Notes: generated by a model from the sequence alone, not told the origin. A DNA stretch of 64,000 bases from Ypsolopha sequella (GCA_934047225.1 OW203989.1:16033977-16097976); one strand, 5' to 3'; numbered from the stretch's first letter, positions 35,464 to 46,643 are shown. Program-made: numbers and translations.

Positions 35464-37319
35464 TTGATAAAATGCTATTTGAAATATCTAAATTCATAAA
35501 ATTACTTGAATACACACAGTTTCTTACTGTTGTTGTATTTTTATCATAAATGCAATAAAACATAATGACCCCGATTGTGGTGGTATTTTTGGGAGTTGTT
35601 CATACAAATCCTGCAAGGAAAAAACAAGATAATACATTGCCGAAGACTAAACCATTTATCCAAAAATGTAAGATCCTTCCTACCAAAAAATCATGTCACA
35701 TCGTTTCCATGGTATGATATTTAGTTTTATTTATCCAGGCTATTGCAGGAAGTTACTAATATGTCAAACATTATTTGAATATGTATTATTCCGAAATAAA
35801 CCACCTTATTTCGTTACATTCAATTATTTATTGCAATTCAATTAACATTTCCTCTCAATTTGTGGATGGAAATTTGACTTATTGACAGGGTTGCCAACTC
35901 ACAGCGCGTTCCGAATGACGACATAATCAATTTTATCGCGTCAACGGTCATTCCGAGTCAGTATTGGCGCGATAATGAGAGCCCTACAAGGGTCGCTATG
36001 ACGTAATTGACATAGATGACATAATTAACAACGCCATGTTGGGCTATCATCGCCCATGCTTCAGAGCGTTTGCTCTCTGAGCGATCTATGAAAAGTGACA
36101 GCTGGCCGGTGGCAATTTTAAAAATAGGTTATTCAGAGCATAAGAGTTTATTATTAAACCATGATTCAAAGATTGAAGTTTGAGGAAATCACTTCTTGGA
36201 CCTAGTAAAGTAGTATTTGTATTCCCTTTGTATTCACGTAACGTAAACCAATTTCTACAAATTCTGTCACTTTCAAGTGTCAACGCCTATGTCGCGTTCA
36301 AAAGCATTCCAAATGGATCATATGTTTAAGCAGTGATGGACGCAATTATCCATTCGGAACGACTTGATGGGCGTGAGAAGTTTGATGGTAGTTTTAGCAC
36401 TATTACCGTCATGCGGAATGCGCTGTCGTTACAACGGTAGGGTGCTACAATAAATGGGCGTATTTTTTTAAAAGTGTACCTACGGTTTTTGGGGTGTCCG
36501 TCAACTTTCAGATTTTTTTCTCCATATAAAATGAATTCTTGTTCAAGCGTATTTATTTTAATAAGCATGAAACAATATTAGACGTCACTTTGGCTATTTT
36601 TATTTTAATAGTTTATCAATATTAACATATATTGTACCTTAAGCAATAAAAAATAACACTGAGTTTTGCTATGTCCCCTCGACATTTTCTGATACAAATT
36701 TGAAAACAAAATTGCAACCATTTTACGTAGATTTATGTTGTCTATATGTTCAAATAGCTAGTAAATTCTCCATTTATACATTTCGATGGGCTTTCAGGAG
36801 ATCCAGCGAGTTATATTTATATTAATTTATAAACTGCGGTCCTAAAATTTGACCAGGGTGGAACTTTCCACTGACTTACGGCCTTTTTTGATATAAAATA
36901 TATAAAAATCGCACAAAACAATGTAATAAGTAGTGGACCACTGCACCAACACTTCGATAAGAGGTGACGAATCAAGGGAAGTTATACAAAAAAGTCAGAA
37001 GACCACGCCGGTAAATAGCCAGTCTATAGACGGAGCATGGCATGTATTTTTTAGACGGCTGCCTGGATTCGTGCTGGGGGCTCAGTAGGTGATCATTGAA
37101 CCTTGTTCTTGGTCCCTGGCCAGGTCTCCGGTATGGGTACGGGCGGATAATTGGATTTCACCTTGTATAATTATAGATTTTACCTTTCATTTCAATCGTA
37201 TATAAATATATTGCTACAAAAATTAAATAAACCTTTAATTTAGTTCATGTACATTTGTTATTTTATTACATTTATTTTTATAAGGTAAAATTTGACTTGT
37301 TAATTGTATATTATGTATA
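35464..37319. other. region upstream of DCUN1D3; 5' UTR/promoter not fixed
   Basis: The DCUN1D3 transcript must start here. A CpG-containing stretch at about 35890-36080 and another at 36330-36440 stand out from the AT-rich background and are possible promoter positions, but no core element decides. Bases 36940-37060 belong to the dispersed family seen at 9240-9350 ('accacgccggtaaata'). No other gene. Confidence 0.4.
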
Positions 37320-37799
37320 TAGAGTCTGTCTAATGAAAGCTGAGAGTGAAAAAAGGCGGCAAATTTAAAAAATATAGGTTGGGTATCCCCGGATTTACTA
37401 GGAATAAACGTATTTGATACTTACATTTAAGCTTAAAGAATAATAGGAAATTGTAAAGCAAAAAAATGTCTAGAGAAGATTTTATGATTGTAAGACTGGG
37501 TGCATACGCATAGGAAATTAATAATAATAAAGTATTCATTAACATTTTGATTGAAATTACTCTAATTAATTACGTATGCTAGTTGTTTAGTTTTCATAAT
37601 TCTATGCATTAATCCTAAATCTATGCATTAATGTCACCTCTGATGATCTGTTAATTCCTGACACGCCCTTGGGGATTCATGTCGTGACGATATATATAAT
37701 TCTATGTTTCCTGCTATCGAGGTTTCCTTAGAAGAAAACATAGGGATTTAAACCAGACTACTTCAATAATAATAAAGGTTTTTTTTAATAAAAATATAT

Positions 37800-38630
37800 T
37801 TAATATAGAAATATTATACAAAAATTACGAATCGATTTGTCTGATTCGAGGAATTCAATGCCAGTAAAAAAATCGTCCATGTCATCATCACTTTCATCAT
37901 CACTATCACCATCATCTCTTACATTAATGATAAACTGATTTAATTCATCCTCAAGTATATTGTCTCTTTTCTTGTATTCATTTTGAACATGAATTACATG
38001 GTCTGTATATTTTTTCCAGTCATTGGGCGTAATGCTTGAAAATGATTCTATTATTAGTTTTTCCATTTCTTTAGCAGGTGCTCCCAAATTTTTACCTGCG
38101 ACAATTATAATTGTAATGTATTACAATTATAATCCATGGGCGCCGGGAGGAGAGTGCGAGAGGATGCACTTTTTTTATTACAATTTTTTTATGAAAAAAC
38201 GCGACGTAATTGTCCGAACGTGTTATCTTGTTTTTATTATAATTATAAGGATGCAAATAAGTTTATATAATTATAATTTATAGCCTCCTGACAATAAAAT
38301 CTGCCGGCGCCCATGTTCGAATCCACCATCGAAGTATTTATAATATTTCGATAGACTCAACATTTAAAACTGCCATGTTGATAGACCATGTCTAATAAAT
38401 GTAAATCCTGAAAAGTTTTATTGAGTTAAAAATGTAATATTAAATAAATATAGTAAGTATCAAAACCAGTTCAGTAGAACCTATCAGCAATTTCCGAAAT
38501 CAATGTAAACAATTGCACTTTTTTATTGAGAACAGCATCACGTTCACTTTTCTCGTCCTGGTAGTTTTTAATTAAACCGTATAAAATCTTTCTGACACCG
38601 CTTCTTATTGTTTTAGGCATTATTTAGGAC
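37800..38630 (-). pseudogene. remnant transposase, N- and C-terminal pieces
   Basis: The upstream piece starts at an ATG near 38620 ('MPKTIRSGVRKILYGLIKNY') and stops within about 50 codons, near 38470. The downstream piece (about 38096-37831) reads 'IIESFSSITPNDWKKYTDHV', then an acidic tail 'DDGDSDDESDDDMDDF' followed by a short end. This tail pattern, a W-x-x-x-x-x-H helix followed by a Ser/Asp/Glu-rich end, is what I know from C-termini of a group of lepidopteran DDE transposases. The catalytic middle is absent, so the copy depends on another source of transposase. The family assignment is an inference from short pieces plus TIRs. Confidence 0.6.
38134..38317. mobile_element. nested MITE with GC-rich 'atgggcgccgg' ends
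   Basis: 'ccatgggcgccggg' at 38134 and 'gccggcgcccatg' ending near 38317 are inverted. The insert is about 184 bp and otherwise AT-rich. It lies between the two transposase pieces, so it contributed to the disruption or landed in an already dead copy. Confidence 0.6.
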
Positions 38631-38772
38631 GAAATACGCAAAATTATTCAGAAATACGGTTGGGTGATGAGGTTATAAAAACAAGAATTGACATTTAACG
38701 CAGTGTGAGCCAGTGTGGCCAGTTCCTGAAAACGATTAATTATCACTCTCAGCTTTCATTAGACACACTCTA

Positions 38773-39053
38773 CCTACTTAACAAAATAAACAATTTGAAT
38801 TTGAATTTGAGCACTGTTAAACGGTGCGCACCGCCATATAGACTGGGGTACTATTCGTCGGGGGCACCGACAAATAGATTTATTTTTTATTTGGCAATAA
38901 TTGGCATCCAATCCAATATGGGGGATTAAACAAATTGTATCTGGCATCCCGAATTAACAATTTTAAATATTTTTGTCGGTTTTGATTCGTTGTTTATGTT
39001 TATTTATTTCTGTTTTACCGTTTTTCACCTTTATTTGCAGTTATAGAGATAAA
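38773..39053 (+). promoter_or_regulatory. short upstream region of Spc25
   Basis: Only about 280 bp separate the transposon end from the Spc25 ATG, and half of it (38818-38880) is the 'ggtgcgcaccg' dispersed repeat. A pyrimidine-rich 'tttttcacctttatttgcag' ending at 39040 looks like a splice acceptor, so the 5' UTR may be spliced and the promoter may lie further upstream. No TATA box is assigned. Confidence 0.35.
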
Positions 39054-41013
39054 ATGGCTCTAATTGACGATAACTGGGATTTTCAGTTCGATATACAAGA
39101 AATAAAAAAGCAATATCATCTCAAGTTCCAAGAAAATTTAAACAGTGACATTGGTAGAGTGCTAAAATTATTGGATGATGGATTTCAAAGCCACCAACTT
39201 AATTATAATGAGAATAAAATTCAAAACAACGATATGAATTTAAAATCTCTAATAGAGAAAAATAGCGTTTTGAAAGAAGTGATCGACAACAAAGTGCAAG
39301 AGATAGCAAAGAATCAAGCGCAGTATGAAAGTTACAAACAAGGTGAATCTATTCTATATTTTTAAATGCACCCTCTATCTGTTTGTATTTTCAATTAATT
39401 ATACTAAATAGATGTTGATTATTGTTGATGGAGTTGTAAGCGTTACCTGGGAGGCCTGTATACAAAAGGTTCTAGGGTATGGTAGGGTAGGTAACATAGT
39501 GCAGTAGACCGACCATGTGATTGGGCCTCGTTACTCGCTAGCGATTAGCGACTGCGTAAAATATTTATATGACAAATTGTATAGTGTCCCTAGTGGTTTA
39601 TGAGAGGAACCAGAATTTCTAATACAAAATATTTTACACGGTCATTAACGAGTATCGAGATCCAAACTCATGGTATGTCTACAGTCGCCTGGTTTAGTCT
39701 GTAACTGTAAGTTTATTGGCATAGTACTCGAGAACCAGTGAGTTTTTTTTATTGTTACCAATAACATTAACTTGGGGTCAGTGGCGTGCACAGAACTTTT
39801 TTCCGGAAAAGCAATCAAAAGGTCAAGATTGACAATAAAAAAAGTATGAAAAAATTTAAATAACACTTTGAAAAAAAAAAGTTTGTATGACGCCAGGGTA
39901 GGCACTGCGTACCCTAGAGTGAACATTTTCGTACAAACTTTTTTTTTTCATCGTGTTATTTAAATTTTTTCATATTTTTTTTATTGTCGTACTTGACCTT
40001 CTGATTGCTTTTCCGGAAAAGAGTTCTGTGCACGCCACTGCTTGGGGGTTACTGGAGAAAATTTTTTTTAAACATAGCTTATTATTTTTATTTCAGATCG
40101 AAAATTACTATCGCAAGAGATCAAAGAAACTCATGAAGCGTTTTTGATGGGTAAAAAGTATTACAAGAAGTTTTTAAGGATGTACTATACAATTGAATCA
40201 ACCCACAATAAAAAACAAATTATATTTGTGCAGTTTTTCACTGAAAATAAAAAAGACAATGAAAACTTTTCCGTGCGACTCAGTAGAGATGTTGCAACTT
40301 GCCATTATGAATGTGAGTATTCTTCAATAAATTAATAATAACTGCAGGTAGGATAGGCATGCTGAGGGTTCCGTAGCATTCAATTAAGTTAATAGACATC
40401 TGAAAATAAAAAAATACAAACTTTTAACTAACTACAAAACTTCAAAATTCAGTTGGTAGAGTATTCCTGTATGTTACTTTAAAACTACATTTTAAAAAGA
40501 TATCAGTATTTGTTTAAAATACAATCTAAGATACATAACATAATACACAAAAATGCCAAATTCCTAAATAGGTTAGTTTTTGTGATAGTTTCTGTGACAA
40601 AAATGGTCTAAAACTGACAACTGTGATGGCCCCCCATTCATTTATTTTTGAAGATAATAAATTACTAAATATATATTTGCACTCTATTTTATGAGCTCTA
40701 CACATGTGGAGTGTACAATTGTACGTGCGAGGGTAAAGAAAAATTATCATATCCTTTTTTATTTCTAATTCAATATTCGATTCTAGGTCAACATTCTACA
40801 CAAAATGGCCATTTTACTCTCTGGTGTAAAAAGGCTTCTGCCGAACAGCCTGCTAAACATATCACTGATTTTTTCTTTCTTTCAGTAATTGAAACAACTC
40901 CTAAACTCAAATCCTTCAGTGAAATACAACGAAAACTACAGGAGACCAAAGATGTCCCCGGAGCACTAAGTTACATACGACAGTCATTCTTCAAGCTGAA
41001 GCAGAACAAATAA
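39054..41013 (+). CDS. Spc25: kinetochore protein Spc25, complete, three exons
   Basis: Spc25 pairs with Spc24 in the NDC80 complex, linking spindle microtubules to the kinetochore. Exons 39054-39342, 40097-40312 and 40886-41013 join in phase 1 at GT-AG borders to give 210 residues (human 224). Residues about 15-125 are charged, heptad-like coiled coil ('QEIKKQYHLKFQENLNSD', 'LKEVIDNKVQEIAKNQAQYE'). The C-terminal RWD-like globe has 'KKFLRMYYTI', 'IIFVQFFTENKKDNENFSVR', then 'TTPKLKSFSEIQRKLQET' and 'ALSYIRQSFFKLK'. The exon 3 acceptor 'ctttctttcag' at 40885 was chosen over one at 40786: both keep the frame open, but the upstream choice would insert 33 residues into a region of fixed length in the family. 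The start is ATG 39054; an earlier in-frame alternative would add a hydrophobic leader that the family lacks. Poly(A) signal AATAAA at 41040. Confidence 0.88.
39779..40040. mobile_element. 262-bp hAT MITE in Spc25 intron 1
   Basis: TIR 'cagtggcgtgcacagaact' and the complementary 'agttctgtgcacgccactg'. The 8-bp target duplication is 'cttggggt' at 39771-39778 and 'cttggggg' at 40041-40048, one mismatch. Long inverted arms run inward. The TIR and the 8-bp duplication identify hAT. Confidence 0.88.
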
Positions 41014-41045
41014 TCTTTATTTTAAGGCAATGTAGTTGTAATAAA

Positions 41046-41208
41046 TAATTTTTATATAAGTATAATAAATGTCTTATCTCGAGCAGATCAACATGATTTA
41101 ATCTTTGTTACATGTAAATGATAAGTGATAACAATAAATTTAATAAGTTGGTGGCCCTACAGCCTGGTTTTCTTACAGCCTGATTTTTTAGTCAGTCATA
41201 TCATATGC
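41046..41208. other. Spc25 downstream flank
   Basis: AT-rich sequence after the Spc25 polyadenylation signal. No feature beyond several extra AATAAA motifs. Confidence 0.5.
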
Positions 41209-41546
41209 TTAAGGGTCGGTTGCGCCAAAAATGCTCTCGCGTTTGGGCAATTTAGCATATTAAAACAAAATATTTTTAACAGATAAAATTTGTGTAGGTA
41301 GTTAAGGAGTTGAACTACATTATAATTTTTTATTATGTATCATTGGAGAACAATAATAAACAAGTATTAAATGTAATAAACTAATAATTTCTGTAAAATT
41401 TAATATAACGTTTGAATATAAATATATATTTATACTATAAAATAAACTAACGACTACTATGTTATTTTTGTTCAACCGATTGACCAATTACGCAACGTGA
41501 AATGGTTATTTGAAGTTGTGCATTTGACATTTATACGGACCCTTAA
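41209..41546. mobile_element. piggyBac-type MITE (TTAA target)
   Basis: 'ttaagggtc' at 41209 and 'gacccttaa' ending at 41546 are inverted and carry TTAA on both outer sides, the piggyBac target. The interior 'ccaaaaatgctctcgcgttt', 'gcaatttagcatatt' and 'aggagttgaactacattata' is shared with 55876-56030, where only one end is recognisable. Confidence 0.7.
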
Positions 41547-41899
41547 GTAATAAGGATTGCTAAATCAACTTACTACTCCAAAACAATTTTTATAATATTG
41601 CGATAAGGATTAACAATTTATATAATAGGTAGAAGGAACTGAAGGAGAATGTTAGTATTGTGTTGGAGAAAAAAAAAAAAAGCAAAGTACAATGTAGAAA
41701 TATTATATTGTATTAGTAAAAAACTAGTTAAATTTTATTTAATAAAATAAACAAAACTAAACACATCCTTTGTGAGGTATACATTAACAAGGTATCTCTC
41801 TGACTGCCTAATGCAGCTGTGAAGTCAAATAAATAGAAAAGTATACTTAAGTGGACTTCCACAATTCAATATATAAGCTATCCATAAAACTGAAACCAG

Positions 41900-42004
41900 C
41901 ACCCGTAGCACAGTGTTTAAACGCGCGCGACGCGACTTAGTGCCATCACAAGTGCGAGGAGCGTGACACGATATTTTTACGATTAAGCACTCTGCTACGG
42001 GTGC
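41900..42004. mobile_element. palindromic MITE, family C copy 1
   Basis: 'cacccgtagcacagtgttta' faces 'gattaagcactctgctacgg', extended by 'gtg', in inverted orientation. The interior has 'cacaagtgcgaggagcgtga'. Copies at 42120-42280 and 44016-44173. Confidence 0.85.
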
Positions 42005-42119
42005 AGGTATGTAACCTGGGCAATTAATAGCTCCGAGGGAAATACAGATTTTAATAAGTAAGCAAATATTAACATTGAATAAAACTTTTATTTTAATTAA
42101 CGAAAATAACATCTCCTGG

Positions 42120-42280
42120 TCCCGTAGCATAGTGTTTAATCGCGCGCGACGCCACTAGATGAATCACAAGTGCAAGGAGCGTGACGTACTGTTTAATCGC
42201 AAAAAACATCGTGTTACGCCCCTCGCACTTGTGGTTCAAGTATGTTGCATCGAGCGTGATTAAACACTATACTACGGGCG
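42120..42280. mobile_element. palindromic MITE, family C copy 2
   Basis: 'cccgtagcatagtgtttaat' faces 'gattaaacactatactacgg', then 'g'. The centre is a second hairpin formed by 'cacaagtgcaaggagcgtga' and its complement, so it is more nearly palindromic than copy 1. Confidence 0.85.
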
Positions 42281-42335
42281 TTGAATTATCCTAAGTCAAG
42301 TATGAATACTCGTGTTAACAAATTAACGAGATGTA

Positions 42336-42552
42336 CCCATAGCACAAAATAGATACTACCAGAAGGCCGACTCCGTACAACGAGCGAAAACAGACGCACA
42401 CATGCAGACGCTTATACGTATGATGAACTCTGCAGAATTTCGTAATGGCATTCGACCGAGATCGTCGTACGTACGCGTCTATGTGTGCGTGCGCCTGTTT
42501 TCGGTAGTTATGCGGAGTGAACCTTCTGTAAGTGGTTATTTTGTGCCCATAG
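42336..42552. mobile_element. 217-bp inverted-repeat element
   Basis: 'cccatagcacaaaatag' and then 'agaaggccgactccg' on the left pair imperfectly with 'cggagtgaaccttct' and 'ttattttgtgcccat' on the right. 'agacgcacacatgcagacgc' also faces 'gcgtctatgtgtgcgt' near the centre. Confidence 0.75.
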
Positions 42553-43082
42553 ATAGGTAGGTTATTTATTAATAAGATGTTGGTTTACGGGCTCCATCTC
42601 GCGAATGAGAATGGAACTATAATACATATTCACGGTCCTGTTATTTATTATGTAGGTACATACATTGAATAATGGTCGCCCGCACGTTCATTTACCTAAT
42701 GGCAGACATTGACATTGCAATTTGCTGTTCATAAAACACACCCATGAGCAAAAATAATTTACAAAATCATTTTATACTCTTGAACTGCAGGCGACTACAT
42801 AAATGTTTGTATTACGACACTTAAATTCTTTCTTAATAGTGACCACATAAAATGTAGACTATACATAATGTAAATAGACAGGTAACATAAATGAAACCAC
42901 ACAACTACTTACCATACAAACTTAAATCAAACGAAAATTTAGCTTGTCCTTGCAAAGTTAAAGTAGGTATCAAGGTTTTTTAATAAAAAATAAAAGCTTA
43001 ATTGATTGGTCGACAAGGAGTTTTGCATCAGAATAAATGTCTATTTTCGCTTAAATCTTTCTTTTTCTTGTAGTCATAGTAT

Positions 43083-43266
43083 AAAGTATAGTATGCAACT
43101 CTTTAATAAAGAACGGATTTATATCAAGGGCCATGAATCACTCGCGTCGCTCAGGATTCTAAAACTACGGTCGTGATTCAGTCGTTAGAATCCTTCACTT
43201 GCTCGTGATTGATCTATGGCCCTCGCTTTAAATCTGTCCTTTATTCACTAATTGCATAATATACTA
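43083..43266. mobile_element. 184-bp palindromic MITE
   Basis: 'agtatagtatgcaa', 'aataaagaacggattta', 'agggccatgaatcac' on the left face 'gtgattgatctatggccct', 'taaatctgtcctttatt' and 'ttgcataatatact' on the right. Confidence 0.8.
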
Positions 43267-43529
43267 TTTTCATTAAATGGTTTCATTCAAAGTTATACCT
43301 ACCCATTTGCCACGGTTTATAATGGTGCTCACAGAGTCCAGTCTGGTCTAGCAAAGATAATCACCATCTAATAATTTTTACTGGGAAGAAAACCTGAGTT
43401 TCCTTTTTGTTGCTTGCCTCTTAATACTATCCCTGTCACATTATAGTCTTTTCTCACTCTTTATGTTTCCTAATATCCCATTGTATAATATATGTATAGG
43501 CCTCTATAATATCCTTATTTATTTATGTA

Positions 43530-43920
43530 GTGCTTACCTATGAAATTGGCGAAATGTTCTTACAGATTCACGAGTTCATAATTCCTGTAATTCAATAGCT
43601 ATTTCCATTATTTTTTTTTGTTTGAAAGTTGACTTCAAGGTTTTACATCCACGTTTTAAATGTTGTTTTTATTTCCCGTTTGATATCTAAAATCAGTTCG
43701 TCCTACATGCCATTCATTTGCATGAGAAGGTTCGTAACAATTTTTTACATTTCAAGAATTAAATTAAGGTTGCTGTTAGCTTAATGTTGTCTCATTCATA
43801 TACAAAAGAAATTATAGATTTGTCATTCCTAAAAAAAATGCAAAAATGTTAATACTGAAAATTGAGTTTCCTTTAAATTCTCCTTACACAATGCCAATTT
43901 CATATGTAAGGACCTAATAT
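43530..43920 (-). repeat. dispersed repeat shared with MBOAT intron
   Basis: 'gagtttcctttaaattctcc', 'acaatgccaatttcatatgt', 'agcttaatgttgtctca' and 'tagctatttccatta' occur in reverse complement at about 56250-56640. About 390 bp, no coding content. Confidence 0.7.
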
Positions 43921-44015
43921 TCACCTACTATAGGGTGCTCCAATGCTTGGTGAGAATGCTACAGTGTTCGAAAACCCTTCTCTTTAATTGTTGCAAAAAG
44001 TGTTTTGAATGAACA

Positions 44016-44173
44016 GCACCCGTAGTATAATGTTTAATCACACGCAACTTAGTCGAATCACAAGTGCGAGAGCCTAACACGATGTTTTTTGCGATTAAAC
44101 AGTATGTCACGCTCCTCGCACTTGTGATTCAACTCAGTCGCGTCGTGCGTATTAAACATTGTGCTACGGGCGC
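44016..44173. mobile_element. palindromic MITE, family C copy 3
   Basis: 'cacccgtagtataatgttta' faces 'attaaacattgtgctacggg', with the internal 'cacaagtgcgag' hairpin as in copy 2. Confidence 0.85.
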
Positions 44174-44199
44174 AGGTCTCGTTGCTTGAATTAAAATCC

Positions 44200-45340
44200 G
44201 CTCTTACAGTATATATAAAAATTTGTACTATATAATATTTGAGGGTCGCATCTTACATGGCACTTTAGTGAATGTCACATCAATGAAGCCAATAAATTTT
44301 GTGTAAATCACATAAAAAATTGTACAACCATTTAGAAAAATTTAAAGTCAGAGAATTTTAGTATACTTAATTACAAATAGTTATTTAATTACTGCCTACT
44401 TTGAGGAAGATATGCCAAAAATGTCGATATGATCACATTACAATTTAAAAACATTACTTGCAATGCGGTCCGAAACAGAATTATATCGCAAAACTGAAAT
44501 CATTGAACGAATTATGTCTAAGCAATAACAGATGAGTGGAAAATTCTTGCAGAGGTGCTATTTATATTAAGTAACCATTACGTAAGAAAAAAAAAAACAA
44601 ATCTGTCTTTAACATTTGGTGGGTGTGTGCATTTTATTCTAAGCACAGACGTTAAGTCTAGGAAAAGTAACTTATTCGTTCATTCTAAAAAGGTGGCAAT
44701 TCTTGTGATATTGACAACAGATAATAGATTCAATGTTTCTGATGTTACTTCAATGGACCTGTGCTGTAAACCGTTCTATTTCTGATTTATAATTTACGTT
44801 TCGTAAGCTTTCCTATGGTTGGAAACAACCAAAAAACATCTCTCAGATCTTGAACATTACAAACTAACTAGCATCTAAAGCATACAAGGCACAAAGTAAT
44901 TGTGATAACCACCTCGGAATCATAAATGACTACCTAACCGATGAAATATAAGTCGGTCGTTCAAATTAAAATTTTTGAACTGTCAGCGATACGATCTTTT
45001 TCAGATCATTCTTTTATTAGCAATTTTATCGATGAAAGTCTGAATCGGACCGCAAGATTACACATACGATACAGATTGGGGAAACAACTGCAACATAAAC
45101 GGCGTAGTTGGGGAAAAATGGCGCACGAATTTCACCCTTCGGTCCACCAAATAGAGACTGTGCGCTTCCCCCACCACACCGCTTTTATGTTCAAATTGTT
45201 CGCCGCGGTCTGCATAAATATAAAATTAAATAAATCGTCGATTATAAGAATGCCTTTACCTCCTGGGCCATTTAGCACGTGAAGAGGTTAAAATAATTTG
45301 GTGAATAGACAGCTAGTACATTAAATTAAACCATATACTC
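44200..45340. other. gene-free stretch, one odd open frame
   Basis: AT-rich. A 113-codon frame at 44941-45282 is open but shows no domain, no flanking splice logic and no codon pattern I would trust. A fragment 'gcggtccgaaacagaattat' at 44465 resembles the 98-bp MITE ends at 7987. Confidence 0.4.
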
Positions 45341-45345
45341 CATAT

Positions 45346-45570
45346 TTATTAACACTATATCATTGTAGTATAGAAACGCAGACAGAAATGTAAATCTGGA
45401 TATGAGGAGCTCTGAACTGGGATTCGAACCCGGGACCTGGATAGCTCAGTTGGTAGAGCACTCGCCCGTCAGCGAGAGGTCCCGGGTTCGAATCCCGGTT
45501 CAGAGCTCCTCACATCCAGATTTACTTTTCTTTCTGCGTTTCTATACAGCAATGATATAATGTTTATTTG
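45346..45570. repeat. foldback SINE around a tRNA-like head
   Basis: The centre (about 45436-45505) is tRNA-like: A box 'tagctcagttgg', anticodon-arm-like 'ctcgcccgtcagcgag', B box 'gggttcgaatcccgg'. The right arm from the B box onward ('cagagctcctcacatccaga', 'ctttctgcgtttctata') is present in inverted form to the left ('tatagaaacgcagacagaaa', 'tctggatatgaggagctctg', 'gggattcgaacccggg'). A single-arm copy lies at 22200-22330. This is not scored as a functional tRNA gene because the acceptor stem does not pair and it is embedded in repeat. Confidence 0.8.
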
Positions 45571-45639
45571 TATCTCCTTACGATGGATAAATCGCTAAGT
45601 ATTCAAATTCAATTTGTATCATAGTCTCTTTAAATAAGA

Positions 45640-46355
45640 AACAAACATGGTCAAATGAAAAAAATATTTGAACCTCTCTCTCCTAAACAAAACCACAGTA
45701 AGTAAGGAATGAGGTTTTTTTCATCACGTGTATTTTTCTTAGCAAAAGTTGTTCATTTTTATCAGTGGAGTGTATAATTTATTATATGTTCTGTAGGTAT
45801 AATTGAATGCTACCTATTCACATTAACGTACATAATAAACAACCACAGCGTTTATAGAGTGCGGTATACTAAAGAGGAACAGAAGGTAGCGGAATGTCTT
45901 TTATATAAAAATAATATGGTCCCATTTATATAAAACAGGGCTGATGAAACGGCCCGTACCTACTACAATTTTGGTTTTTCTGAACCCTGTATTATCCTGC
46001 ACCCTTAAAATTTAAATCGACATTTTATATAAACGTTATATTTCTTAAAACTCTAACGACTTAACATTATAATAAAGCACTCATATCGTCATTACATTAC
46101 ATTTTACACACAAAATAATTACGATAAGAAGCATTCATCGTGAAATAAATTAATAAATAAATTATTGTGTTACGATAAGTTAGTTACATTATTTTATTAC
46201 ATATTACAAAACAAATTGAAATTAGTATCGTGTTTGATATTTTATAAAATAAGTTAAATAAATTAAATTCAATGCGTATAGTATAATAAAATAATTGTTA
46301 CACATTTTTTTATTTTCAGATCTTAAAGTTTTGTTTGTATTTTTATTTGTTTATA
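45640..46355. other. gene-free, AT-rich spacer
   Basis: No element ends, repeats or coding frames recognised. Confidence 0.5.
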
Positions 46356-46537
46356 CACTCGGCGTCAAAAAAATCGCACCTTTTGAAAAATTTACTTCAA
46401 ACAACAAAATATTTGAGCAATACTTTTTTCAACACCACATACTCCAGAGATTTGTTTTGTTAATGAAATGGAATAATTGTTTATTTCAAGGTCGTTAAAT
46501 GACCTTTCAATTGATACTAAATAGTTCCCTTATAATT

Positions 46538-46643
46538 TGTAAGTAAGTATCTAAATTTGCAAATAAATAACACCCAGTTGTTATAACATTTTATTGAAGA
46601 CCGACGTCATTGTTACTTGGCAATAGAGACCAAACCATAAATA
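46538..46643 (-). repeat. 3' LTR of the retroelement
   Basis: About 105 bp, matching 48905-49009 with a few changes and a 4-bp insertion near 46543. On the minus strand it contains a polyadenylation-type 'ttcaataaaatg'. Confidence 0.8.

Larger units (their letters stand above)
37322..38770 (-). mobile_element. Tc1/mariner-superfamily element with spliced, defective transposase
   Basis: TIRs 'tgtctaatgaaagctgagag' lie at the left (from 37327) and the complement at the right (to about 38764). They extend to 'gagt(c/g)tgtc' at the very ends, with TA at 37320-37321 and 38771-38772. The 1449-bp element encodes remnants of a transposase on the minus strand and carries a nested insertion. Its right end is only about 280 bp from the Spc25 start codon. 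A 3' stub of the SINE family lies inside at 37655-37700. Confidence 0.88.

Noticed and set aside
38973..39053. Signal-peptide-like N-terminal extension of Spc25
   Set aside because: Hydrophobic residues upstream of ATG 39054 are in frame but cross a probable 5' UTR splice acceptor, and Spc25 has no leader.
40787..40885. Upstream extension of Spc25 exon 3
   Set aside because: Open in frame, but it would add 33 residues where the family has none, and a strong acceptor at 40885 restores the expected length. Kept only as a possible isoform.
44941..45282. A 113-codon open frame as a gene
   Set aside because: No motif, no splice context, and mixed composition. Chance open frame not excluded, but nothing supports it.
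45436..45505. A functional tRNA gene, Asp-like by its GTC anticodon position
   Set aside because: A and B boxes and an anticodon-arm-like hairpin are present, but the acceptor stem does not pair, conserved tRNA-Asp bases differ, and the segment is the core of a repeat with inverted arms. Treated as a SINE head.
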